This document shows, in pieces, positions 41,301-47,970 of a DNA stretch of 49,045 nt. Positions within the stretch are counted from its first letter, which is position 1; the number at the start of each line of letters is the position of its first letter. The notes under the pieces are model-generated. The model did not search any database, had not been told where the DNA came from, and saw only the letters and a program-made list of their open reading frames with translations. Origin of the DNA: Streptomyces sp. CC53 (GTDB lineage Bacteria; Actinomycetota; Actinomycetes; Streptomycetales; Streptomycetaceae); the NCBI RefSeq assembly GCF_001865245.1, contig NZ_MKXB01000192.1, positions 1 to 49,045 of the forward strand, written 5' to 3'. A program made the position numbers and the translations under genes.

Positions 41301-43794
41301 GCTCCAGTACTCCCCGTCCGGCTCCCTCGCCGTCAAGGGCGGCGCGCTGACCGGCGGAACGGACACGGCCTGGCTGCGGCTGGGCAGGACGAGCCTCACC
41401 GACGCGCAGAAGGCCCGGTACCCGCACCTCGCGAAGTACACCGCGTACTCGGTCGACCCGCGCGACCGCGACCGGATCCGCACCGCCCTGCGCGGCCAGG
41501 TCGTCGCCACCCAGTACGCCGCCAACGGCGCCCTGCTGAGCGCCACCGGTGTGCAGATCGCCGGCGTCCTCGACGACCTGTACGGCGAGAAGGCCAAGAC
41601 CAGGGCGCTCGGCCCGGTCTTCCACAAGGGCCGGCCCACCCTGTCCGTGTGGGCCCCCACCGCGCAGTCGGTCTCCCTCGAACTCGGCGGCCGCACCGTC
41701 CGCATGAAGCGGGACGACGCCACCGGCGTCTGGTCCGCCAGGGGCGGCAGGTCGTGGAACGGCAAGCCCTACCGGTACGTGGTGAAGGTGTGGGCGCCCA
41801 GCGTCCAGAAGGTCGTCACCAACAAGGTCACCGACCCCTACTCCACCGCCCTCACCACCGACTCCGCCCGCAGCCTCGTCGTCGACCTCGCCGACCCGAA
41901 GCTGGCCCCCAAGGGCTGGAAGACCCTGAAGAAGCCGGACGCCGTCCCGCTGCGCGACGCGCAGATCCAGGAACTGCACATCCGCGACTTCTCCGCCTCC
42001 GACCCGACGAACCGGCACCCCGGCGGCTTCCTCGCCTTCACCGACCGCGACTCGGACGGCATGAAGCACCTCGGGAAGCTGGCGGACAGCGGCACCTCCT
42101 ACGTCCACCTGCTGCCGGCCTTCGACATCGGCACCATCCCCGAGAAGAAGTCCGACCAGGCCACCCCCGACTGCGACCTGCCCTCCCACGCCCCGGACTC
42201 CGAGGCGCAGGCGGAGTGCGTCGCGGCCGCCGCCGGCCAGGACGCCTTCAACTGGGGCTACGACCCGCTGCACTACACCGTGCCCGAGGGCTCGTACGCC
42301 TCCGACCCCGAAGGGACCCGCCGCACCGTCGAGTTCCGGCAGATGGTCAAGGCGCTGAACGACTCCGGCCTGCGCACCGTCATGGACGTGGTCTACAACC
42401 ACACCGTGGCGAGCGGCCAGGACGACAAGTCCGTCCTGGACCGGATCGTGCCCGGCTACTACCAGCGGCTCCTCGCCGACGGCTCCGTCGCCACCTCCAC
42501 CTGCTGCGCCAACACCGCGCCCGAGAACACCATGATGGGCAAGCTCGTCGTGGACTCGGTCGTCACCTGGGCCAGGGAGTACAAGGTCGACGGTTTCCGC
42601 TTCGACCTCATGGGCCACCACCCGAAGGAGAACATGCTCGCCGTCCGTGAGGCGCTCGACGCCCTCACCGTCGCGAAGGACGGCGTGGACGGCAAGAAGA
42701 TCATCCTGTACGGCGAGGGCTGGAACTTCGGCGAGGTCGCCGACGACGCCCGCTTCGTCCAGGCCACGCAGAAGAACATGGCGGGCACCGGCATCGCCAC
42801 GTTCTCCGACCGGGCCCGCGACGCGGTGCGCGGCGGCGGCCCCTTCGACGCCGACCCCGGCGTCCAGGGCTTCGCCTCCGGCCTGTACACCGAGCCCAAC
42901 GGCTCCGCCGCCAACGGCACCCCGGCCGAGCAGAAGGCCCGACTCCTCCACTATCAGGACCTGATCAAGGTCGGCCTGTCGGGAAACCTCGCGGACTTCA
43001 CCTTCACCGACACGTCCGGCAAGCAGGTGAAGGGCGCGCAGGTCGACTACAACGGCCGGCCCGCCGGCTACGCCGCCGCTCCCGGTGAGGCCCTCGCCTA
43101 CGCCGACGCCCACGACAACGAGACCCTGTACGACGCGCTGGCCTTCAAGCTGCCCGCCGGCACGTCCCCGGCCGACCGGGCCAGGATGCAGGTCCTCGCC
43201 ATGGCGACCGCCGCGCTCTCCCAGGGCCCCGCCCTGTCCCAGGCCGGCTCGGACCTGCTGCGCTCCAAGTCCCTCGACCGCAACTCGTACGACAGCGGCG
43301 ACTGGTTCAACGCCCTGCACTGGGACTGCCGCCTCGGCAACGGCTTCGGCCGCGGCCTGCCGCCCGCCGCCGACAACCAGGACAAGTGGCCGTACGCGAA
43401 GCCGCTGCTCACCGCCCCGTCCCTGAAGGCGGGCTGCGCGCAGATCGACGGCGCCTCGGCGGCCTACCGGGACCTGCTGAAGATCCGCACCACGGAGGAG
43501 GCGTTCAGCCTGACCACCGCAGGCCGGGTGCAGGAGGAGCTGTCCTTCCCGCTCTCCGGCAAGGACGAGACGCCCGGCGTGATCACCATGCGCCTCGGCG
43601 ACCTCGTCGTGGTGTTCAACGCCACGCCGGAGCAGCAGAAGCAGACCGTCCCGGCCCTGTCCGGCACGGACTACGCCCTGCACCCCGTGCAGGCGTCGGG
43701 CTCCGACGCCGCCGTGAAGGCCGCCGCGTACGACGCGGACTCCGGCACCTTCACGGCCCCGGCCCGCACAGTGGCGGTGTTCACCGCCCGCTGA
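38359..43794 (+). CDS. Secreted bifunctional amylopullulanase with two GH13 domains
   Basis: The 1811-residue protein starts at TTG 38359 (GAGGAG upstream) with an Arg-rich signal peptide ending near ANA-AP (residue ~45). The first GH13 domain (about 65-620) is of amylase/neopullulanase type and has Asp324 in GFRIDTVKH, Glu358 in FMFGEVY and Asp429 in FLGNHDMGRF. An Ig-like domain (about 634-717) and two CBM41 starch-binding domains follow (each with HYxRxDGDYDGW, near 739 and 850). A pullulanase half has a CBM48-type segment (TLSVWAPTAQSVSLELGG, ~1095) and a GH13_13 domain with Asp1416 in GFRFDLMGHH, Glu1453 in ILYGEGWNFGEV and Asp1586 in YADAHDNETLY. Both active sites look intact, so it should cut alpha-1,4 and alpha-1,6 bonds outside the cell. 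Confidence 0.94.
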   Translation: MTRPRLPRLQPPRLRATRRRSAAVLAAATVTALVVPAVVPANAAPRPPAPPSDRKLAAEPARHDLTREQFYFVLPDRFANGDRGNDRGGLTGTRLQHGYDPTDKGFYQGGDLKGLTERLDYIKGLGTTAIWLAPIFKNQPVQGQGENASAGYHGYWITDFTQVDPHFGTNDDLKKLIKQAHGKGMKVFFDVITNHTADVVDYEEKSYEYLSKGAFPYLTKDGKPFDDADYADGTRRFPKTGPGSFPRKPVVAPDKKDLKVPAWLNDPAMYHNRGDSTFAGESSTHGDFVGLDDLWTERPEVVEGMEKIYQRWVRDFDIDGFRIDTVKHVNTEFWTRWATALDAYAKKKGRPDFFMFGEVYSSDTSLTSHYVREGRLDATLDFPFQEAARNFASQGGSAQKLARLFADDHKYTTDKANAYETVNFLGNHDMGRFGTFLQQDNAKAGDAELVKRYGLANELMFLSRGNAVVYYGDEQGFTGAGGDKDARQTLFASKTADYLDDDQLGTARGHDRDAYDPAHPLYRQIAALAALRADHPALADGVQIERHADDGAGVYAFSRIDTRKKTEYVAAVNNATEARTVELATDTPAGTAFRTVYGEAATATSGGDGKLTVTVPALSSVVLKAGRAVTAPASAPTVELKAPAAGATGTVEVTADVSGGGALNRVVFAAQQGNGRWQVLGSADHAPYRVSHTITAPEGATVRYKAVVVDARGRTASDLAQTTAGQAPAPEVPTATQRDYAVVHYKRPDGDYDGWRLYAWGDIAEGEATPWPEGHAFTGRDAYGAFAHVKLKPGASSVGYLVIDENGNKDVSADRTVDLSKTGEVWIEQGKEQSLDQAPDGAYPPQDTSKAVLHYQRADGDYDGWGLHVWTGAAEPTDWSKPLMPVRTDPYGAVYEVPLAEGATSLSYIIHKGDEKDLPTDQSLDLKATGHEVWLLGGQEKHLLPQPKGGGAALDLTQSAAVWIDETTLAWNGSSAAASSQLQYSPSGSLAVKGGALTGGTDTAWLRLGRTSLTDAQKARYPHLAKYTAYSVDPRDRDRIRTALRGQVVATQYAANGALLSATGVQIAGVLDDLYGEKAKTRALGPVFHKGRPTLSVWAPTAQSVSLELGGRTVRMKRDDATGVWSARGGRSWNGKPYRYVVKVWAPSVQKVVTNKVTDPYSTALTTDSARSLVVDLADPKLAPKGWKTLKKPDAVPLRDAQIQELHIRDFSASDPTNRHPGGFLAFTDRDSDGMKHLGKLADSGTSYVHLLPAFDIGTIPEKKSDQATPDCDLPSHAPDSEAQAECVAAAAGQDAFNWGYDPLHYTVPEGSYASDPEGTRRTVEFRQMVKALNDSGLRTVMDVVYNHTVASGQDDKSVLDRIVPGYYQRLLADGSVATSTCCANTAPENTMMGKLVVDSVVTWAREYKVDGFRFDLMGHHPKENMLAVREALDALTVAKDGVDGKKIILYGEGWNFGEVADDARFVQATQKNMAGTGIATFSDRARDAVRGGGPFDADPGVQGFASGLYTEPNGSAANGTPAEQKARLLHYQDLIKVGLSGNLADFTFTDTSGKQVKGAQVDYNGRPAGYAAAPGEALAYADAHDNETLYDALAFKLPAGTSPADRARMQVLAMATAALSQGPALSQAGSDLLRSKSLDRNSYDSGDWFNALHWDCRLGNGFGRGLPPAADNQDKWPYAKPLLTAPSLKAGCAQIDGASAAYRDLLKIRTTEEAFSLTTAGRVQEELSFPLSGKDETPGVITMRLGDLVVVFNATPEQQKQTVPALSGTDYALHPVQASGSDAAVKAAAYDADSGTFTAPARTVAVFTAR

Positions 43795-43815
43795 GCCGGC
43801 CCCCGCACACCGCGC

Positions 43816-43849
43816 ACGCCCCCGCCCCGGTCCGCCGGAGCGGGGGCGT
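43816..43849 (+). terminator. Terminator of the amylopullulanase gene
   Basis: A perfect 10-bp stem (ACGCCCCCGC, 43816-43825, with 43840-43849) lies 21 bases after the stop, and the 14-base loop contains CCGG/CCGG that can pair. Confidence 0.75.
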
Positions 43850-43903
43850 CCGCCATCCGGTCGCGGTTTGTGCGCCCGCGCGGACGCGGGCGAGAGTGGG
43901 CGC

Positions 43904-44254
43904 ATGCCGCAGATCACCATCGACTACTCGGACGCCCTCGGCGGTGCCTTCGACCGCCGCGGCTACGCCGCCGCCCTGCATCCCGTCGTCGCCGAGACCG
44001 TCTCCGCCCGGCTCGCCGCCTACACGACCCGCACCCGCGCGACCGGGGACACCACCGTCGGCGACGGCACCGGCCGCCACGCCGCCGTCCACGTCGAGAT
44101 CGCCCTGCTCCCCGGACGCGCGCCGGAGGCGAAGGCCCGGCTGAGCGAGGCCGCGGTCGGGCTCGTGCGGGACTTCCTCACCCCCGTGGACGGCGTGACC
44201 GTCCACGTCTCGGCCGAGGTGCGGGACCTCGACGTGTCCTACCGGGCCGGCTGA
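43904..44254 (+). CDS. 5-carboxymethyl-2-hydroxymuconate isomerase-like (tautomerase fold) protein
   Basis: The 116-residue protein begins MPQITIDYSDALGGAFDRRGYAAALHPVVAETV, with the N-terminal catalytic Pro2 of the tautomerase superfamily. It continues with HAAVHVEIALLPGRAPEAKARLSEAAVGLVRDFL, as in CHMI/HpcD trimers. CHMI works in homoprotocatechuate degradation, but no other genes of that pathway are present, so the true substrate is unknown. ATG 43904 has GAGAGTGGG upstream. Its 3' end overlaps the converging TetR gene by 16 bases. Confidence 0.8.
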   Translation: MPQITIDYSDALGGAFDRRGYAAALHPVVAETVSARLAAYTTRTRATGDTTVGDGTGRHAAVHVEIALLPGRAPEAKARLSEAAVGLVRDFLTPVDGVTVHVSAEVRDLDVSYRAG

Positions 44255-44982
44255 GCCGGCACGGCCGGCACCCGCGCCAGCAGGGCACCCAGCCGGTCGA
44301 GGAGCCCGCCGAACGGCCCGTCGGCGGGCTCCTCCGCCAGCATCCGCACCACCAGCGCGGCCATCTCGTCGTCGTGGGCGGCGCTCACCGCGGCCAGCGC
44401 CGCGAAGTCGTGCACGAGCTGCACCTCCAGCTCGGCGCGCGGCACACGGCGGCCGTCCAGCCAGATCAGCGCCGTCGACTCGGCGAGCGCCACCCACGAC
44501 CGCACGACCAGGTCCAGCCGGGCCGGCGGCGGCACCGGCACGCCCAGGTGGCTGAGGATCTGCTCGTACGCGGCCTGCCGCACCTCGTCGATCATCACGT
44601 TCGTCGCCGACGGCGCCCCCTCCGGCGCCGACCCGGCCGCCGGGCCGCCCCGCATCAGCGCGGAGAAGCCCGGCCCGTGGTCCTCCACGAAGTCGAAGAA
44701 CCGGTGCATCACCCGCAGCAGCCGGGCCCCCAGAGGCCCCTCGTGCGGTTCGACGAACCGCGCCCGCAGCTCCTCGGCGGCGCGCCGCAGCGCCGCCTCG
44801 TACAGGCTCTGCTTGCCCGGGAAGTAGTGGTAGACGAGCGGCCGGGAGATGCCCGCGGCGGCGGCGATCTCGTCGATCGACACCTCGTCGGGGGAGCGGT
44901 GGCTGAACAACTCCAGCGCCACGCCGATGAGCTGCTGCCTGCGCTCCTCGACGCCCATCCGTCTGCGCACCCCGGTCGTCAT
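44239..44982 (-). CDS. TetR-family transcriptional regulator
   Basis: The 247-residue protein has an N-terminal TetR helix-turn-helix (RRQQLIGVALELFSHRSPDEVSIDEIAAAAGISRPLVYHYFPGKQSLYEAAL) and a helical ligand domain. It is divergent from the small membrane protein gene with only 62 bases between the starts, so that gene or itself is the most likely target. It overlaps the converging CHMI-like gene. The inducer is unknown. Confidence 0.92.
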   Translation of the reverse strand: MTTGVRRRMGVEERRQQLIGVALELFSHRSPDEVSIDEIAAAAGISRPLVYHYFPGKQSLYEAALRRAAEELRARFVEPHEGPLGARLLRVMHRFFDFVEDHGPGFSALMRGGPAAGSAPEGAPSATNVMIDEVRQAAYEQILSHLGVPVPPPARLDLVVRSWVALAESTALIWLDGRRVPRAELEVQLVHDFAALAAVSAAHDDEMAALVVRMLAEEPADGPFGGLLDRLGALLARVPAVPAQPAR

Positions 44983-45044
44983 GCGGACAGCCTAACCGCC
45001 TCCCTCGAACGGCCTCGGGTGCGCCGGTCCGTTACGCTCCGGGC

Positions 45045-45371
45045 ATGACCACAGCCGACGACCGCGATATCCAGGACCGCGTCGAGCCGGAGGCGGACGT
45101 CCGCGAGCCGGACGGCGGCCTGACCCCCCGTCAGGCACGCCGCCTGGGTGTGGTCGTGGCGACCGTGCTGCTGGTGGCGCTGGCGGTCGTCCTGGCGCTG
45201 CGGCTGGCGAGCCGGGGCTCGGTGCTGGTCGTCGGGGTGTACGGGCTGGCCATGATCCTCTGCGGCGTGGTGATCGAACTGAGCCGCCACGGCCGCACCC
45301 GCCTCGGCATCTGGCTCCTCGGCACGGGTTTGGCCGCGGCGCTCGCGGCGGACTGGCTGCTGCTGCCGTAG
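45045..45371 (+). CDS. Small membrane protein with three transmembrane helices
   Basis: The 108-residue protein has an acidic cytoplasmic tail (DDRDIQDRVEPEADVREPDGG) followed by three hydrophobic segments (about residues 35-53, 59-80 and 87-105). I do not recognise a family with certainty. ATG 45045 has no Shine-Dalgarno sequence directly upstream; GTTACGCT lies a few bases before it and could be a -10 of a leaderless transcript. It is divergent from the TetR gene. Confidence 0.75.
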   Translation: MTTADDRDIQDRVEPEADVREPDGGLTPRQARRLGVVVATVLLVALAVVLALRLASRGSVLVVGVYGLAMILCGVVIELSRHGRTRLGIWLLGTGLAAALAADWLLLP

Positions 45372-45440
45372 CGGGGGCGCGCGGAGCCGCGGGGCCCGCA
45401 CCGGTCGCGGCCCCGGGACGCACCGCGCCGGTACGCGGGC

Positions 45441-45465
45441 GCGGGCCGGCCAGGTGCCGGCCCGC
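45441..45465. terminator. Hairpin between convergent genes
   Basis: A 10-bp perfect stem (GCGGGCCGGC with GCCGGCCCGC) has a 5-base loop. It lies between the stop of the small membrane protein (45371) and the end of the SnoaL-VOC gene (45530). Confidence 0.6.
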
Positions 45466-45529
45466 CCCGGCGGGGTGTCCCCGGGGCGGGGCGCCCGGGA
45501 AGGCGGCGGGTCCCGCTGCCCGCGGGGGG

Positions 45530-46378
45530 TCAGGCGGACGGGCCGCCGAAGCCGTGCGCGGACAGGTCGAACCAGTTGCCCTCGGGGTCGATCGCCCGGT
45601 ACTCGGCGAAGGGCCGGCCGGTCGCGCGCTCCGCCGGCTCCGGGACGCCGGCGGCGACCAGGGCGGCGGACACCTCGGCGGTGTCTCCGACGTGGAAGCC
45701 GAAGTGGTTCATCCCCACCGGGGTCTCGCCGTCGAGCCGGTGCTTGACCAGGGCCAGCGTCAGGTAGCCGTCGGAGAGGAAGCAGCTGCCGTCCGGGTCC
45801 CGGTGGAAGAGCTCCATCGCGAAGACGGAGGAGTAGAACGCGGCGAGCTTCTCGGGTTCGCGGGCCACGAGGGCCAGATGGCGCAGCTTCGGCCGGGGGC
45901 TGGGGTCGGTCACCGTCGGCTCCTGGGGTCGGGGTGTCTGCTGCGGGGTGCGGGCGGCGGGGATCATGTTGTGGAACGTGTGGATGAGCCAGCGGTGTCC
46001 GGCCGTCCGCGCCACGATCGCCAGCGCGTGGGTGCGGGCCAGCACCGCGCCGCCGGGTCTGCTGACGGTCGACTCCGCGTCGACCGCGGCGAGGCCGGGA
46101 CCGAGGAAGCGGATGTTCGTGACGTCCGTCGCGAGTACGGTCCCCGCGTACAGCCCGCGGAAGAGGTCCGCGTGGCCGGCTTCGATGCCGGGCCGGCCGG
46201 CCGGCTTGTCGCCCCGCACGGTCGTGAAGTCGCAGTCCTCCGCGAAGCTCGCGGCGAACCGCGCGGCGTCGCCCTCCGCCCAGCCGCGGGCCATCGCGTC
46301 CCACAGGGCCCGGATCGCACCGGCGTCCCCCTGGCCACCGGCGCCCGCGGGTGGCGCGGACGCGCGCGTGCCCGTCAC
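45530..46378 (-). CDS. SnoaL-like (SgcJ/EcaC) and VOC/glyoxalase fusion protein
   Basis: The 282-residue frame starts at GTG 46378, overlapping the JAB gene stop (GTGA). Residues 15-140 are SnoaL/SgcJ-like (IRALWDAMARGWAEGDAARFAASFAEDCDFTTVRG ... AVLARTHALAIVARTAGHRWLIHTFHNM). After a Pro/Thr-rich linker, residues about 157-282 are a VOC domain (KLRHLALVAREPEKLAAFYSSVFAMELFHRDPDGSCFLSDGYLTLALVK ... FAEYRAIDPEGNWFDLSAHG). Both parts are small cavity folds used by hydrolases, cyclases and dioxygenases, or by binding proteins. Inside the linker an AGGAG (45920-45924) stands before an in-frame GTG (45913), so the VOC half could also be made alone. The reaction is unknown. Confidence 0.75.
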   Translation of the reverse strand: MTGTRASAPPAGAGGQGDAGAIRALWDAMARGWAEGDAARFAASFAEDCDFTTVRGDKPAGRPGIEAGHADLFRGLYAGTVLATDVTNIRFLGPGLAAVDAESTVSRPGGAVLARTHALAIVARTAGHRWLIHTFHNMIPAARTPQQTPRPQEPTVTDPSPRPKLRHLALVAREPEKLAAFYSSVFAMELFHRDPDGSCFLSDGYLTLALVKHRLDGETPVGMNHFGFHVGDTAEVSAALVAAGVPEPAERATGRPFAEYRAIDPEGNWFDLSAHGFGGPSA

Positions 46379-47034
46379 GTCCCGGGCCGTGTGCTCGTGC
46401 GGACGCGCAGGTCGAGCCCGGTGCACCCGGCGCCCTCGGGCGCGCCCGGCGGGGACGGTGTCCAGGCCGCGAGGGAGTGGAAGAAGGCGCCGGCCCGGCG
46501 TTCGAGGTAGCAGATCAGGTTGAGGGGCCAGCCCGCCTGCTCGAAGAGGTGGTGGTCCATGGGTGTGGGGCGCTCGCTGAGCACGTGGGCGCGTGCCGAC
46601 GGCGGCCCTATGCGGTGCCAGTCCGGGTGCATGTGGATGGAGCCGAGCAGGTCCAGGCCGGCCTCTTCGGCCTGGCGGGCCGCCTTGAGGAGGTCGGCGG
46701 AGTCCATCCACCAGCCGCGGTGCTCGTTCTCGTAGGCCGGCCCGAACCGCGGCACGATGGTCTCGGAGAACTCCTGCCGGGCCGCCGGGTCGCTGGTGCG
46801 GGCGTTGCGGCCGAAGACGACGCGGCGCACGTGGAACGTCGCCGCCTCCGCCTGGCCGAGGAGCAGCGCGAAGCAGGGCAGGGGGGTTTCGGCGGTGAGG
46901 CGCCGGTACGCGCCGACCGCGACGGTCAGGAACGCTCCGAGTGCCTGGTCGTCGATCAGCACGGTGGCGGCGGTCGGGGCGCCGCACCGGGCCGGCGCCG
47001 GGGGCGGCGCGCAGGCCGCGGTCGTCGTGGTCAT
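46375..47034 (-). CDS. JAB/MPN-domain (Mov34-like) protein
   Basis: The 219-residue protein has the core of an MPN metalloprotease fold: TPLPCFALLLGQAEAATFHVRRVVFG, then DLLGSIHMHPDWHRIGPP, then ERPTPMDHHLFEQAGWPLNLICYLERRAGAFFHSLAAW. The H-x-H-P and (T)-x-x-D elements of the JAMM motif are present. The Glu normally found before the L-L-x-G strand is not at its usual place, and the gap between H-x-H-P and D is longer than usual. Activity is therefore uncertain: it may be a degenerate or divergent isopeptidase. No ubiquitin-like, E1 or E2 gene is nearby. ATG 47034 is the start. It overlaps the SnoaL-VOC gene by four bases. Confidence 0.7.
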   Translation of the reverse strand: MTTTTAACAPPPAPARCGAPTAATVLIDDQALGAFLTVAVGAYRRLTAETPLPCFALLLGQAEAATFHVRRVVFGRNARTSDPAARQEFSETIVPRFGPAYENEHRGWWMDSADLLKAARQAEEAGLDLLGSIHMHPDWHRIGPPSARAHVLSERPTPMDHHLFEQAGWPLNLICYLERRAGAFFHSLAAWTPSPPGAPEGAGCTGLDLRVRTSTRPGT

Positions 47035-47144
47035 GGAAGGTGCTCTCGTGGGATCGGGATCGGGACGTGTTCCGCCGTGCCGGACGCAGGGCGCGCCGGG
47101 GCCGCGCCCCGGGACCGCGCCCTGCGCCGGCGGGGCGGGCGGGC

Positions 47145-47831
47145 TCAGGAGGGGCAGGCGCCGCGTTCCTCGGCCGTCATCGGACGGGAGCGGGCGATGA
47201 GGAGGTCGTTCTTCCCGGTGGGCGCGCTGAACGTGCTGTTCTTGATGACGACGTGCTTGTACCTCTTCTTCGTGCCGCTCCTGATCTTGACGCTCCGGTC
47301 GAAGTCGACGCGCAGGTCACCGGTGGCGGTCCCCATCTCCGCGGCCCTGCTGAACCAGCCGGCGTTGCAGGCCGGAACCGGCAGGCTGTTCGTCTGCGAG
47401 ACGGTGCTCGACCGCGTCCACGTCTTGGTGTACTTGGCGGTCACCGCGACCTCCGCCGCGCCCCAGATGGTGGACTTCACCGACGAGCTCACCTCGAAGC
47501 TGTCCGAGCTCGTGACGGTGTCCGTCCAGGCCAGGGTGTGAGTGACCGTCGTGGAGGCGTAGTTGAGGACGCGGTCGCCCACCGGGTGCTCCGGCCCGGG
47601 CGCGGCCCGGTACGCGGTCGGGTCGTAGGTGACCTTGCAGTCGTTGTTCACGTAGGGAACCTCGGAGATGAGGTGCACGTCGTAGCAGATCTGCAGGGCC
47701 TTGGCCGCCAGGGGGTCGGAGGCGTCCAGCGTGAGCGTGCGGTTGTCCGCCGCCACGGCCGGTGAAGAGGTCAGGGCGAGCATCCCGGCCGCGATCCCGG
47801 CCAGGACCGGTCCCCGTCGCACTGTGGGCAT
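47145..47831 (-). CDS. Secreted beta-rich protein, possibly aerolysin/ETX-MTX2-like
   Basis: The 228-residue precursor has a signal peptide (MPTVRRGPVLAGIAAGMLALTSSPAVA, cleavage near AVA-AD) and a mature part rich in Ser/Thr/Val strands. The stretch THTLAWTDTVTSSDSFEVSSS, then VAVTAKYTKTWTRSSTVSQTN and a turn at SLPVPACNAGW, has the alternating polar pattern and the V-P-A turn seen in aerolysin/epsilon-toxin family pore-forming proteins. Four Cys residues could form two disulfides. This is a composition-based guess; a plain secreted beta-sandwich is the alternative. ATG 47831 follows AAGGGAG. It is divergent from the GlxA-type regulator by 139 bases and 110 bases upstream of the JAB gene on the same strand. 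Confidence 0.6.
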   Translation of the reverse strand: MPTVRRGPVLAGIAAGMLALTSSPAVAADNRTLTLDASDPLAAKALQICYDVHLISEVPYVNNDCKVTYDPTAYRAAPGPEHPVGDRVLNYASTTVTHTLAWTDTVTSSDSFEVSSSVKSTIWGAAEVAVTAKYTKTWTRSSTVSQTNSLPVPACNAGWFSRAAEMGTATGDLRVDFDRSVKIRSGTKKRYKHVVIKNSTFSAPTGKNDLLIARSRPMTAEERGACPS

Positions 47832-47970
47832 GCGTGTGCTCCCTTGCGGGTCGTGTGGTCGAAGAAAGGGCGGGCCAGGCGCTGGGTGCGCAGGTGGTGG
47901 CTGCGGCGGGCCGGCCCGGCGACCACTCTGACGCACTGTCACGCCCGCGGGTGAGTGGTAGAAGTGGCGG

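Noticed and set aside
35845..43920. Minus-strand open frame of 2691 codons
   Set aside because: It is antisense to the amylase and amylopullulanase genes, whose domains and catalytic residues are unmistakable on the plus strand.
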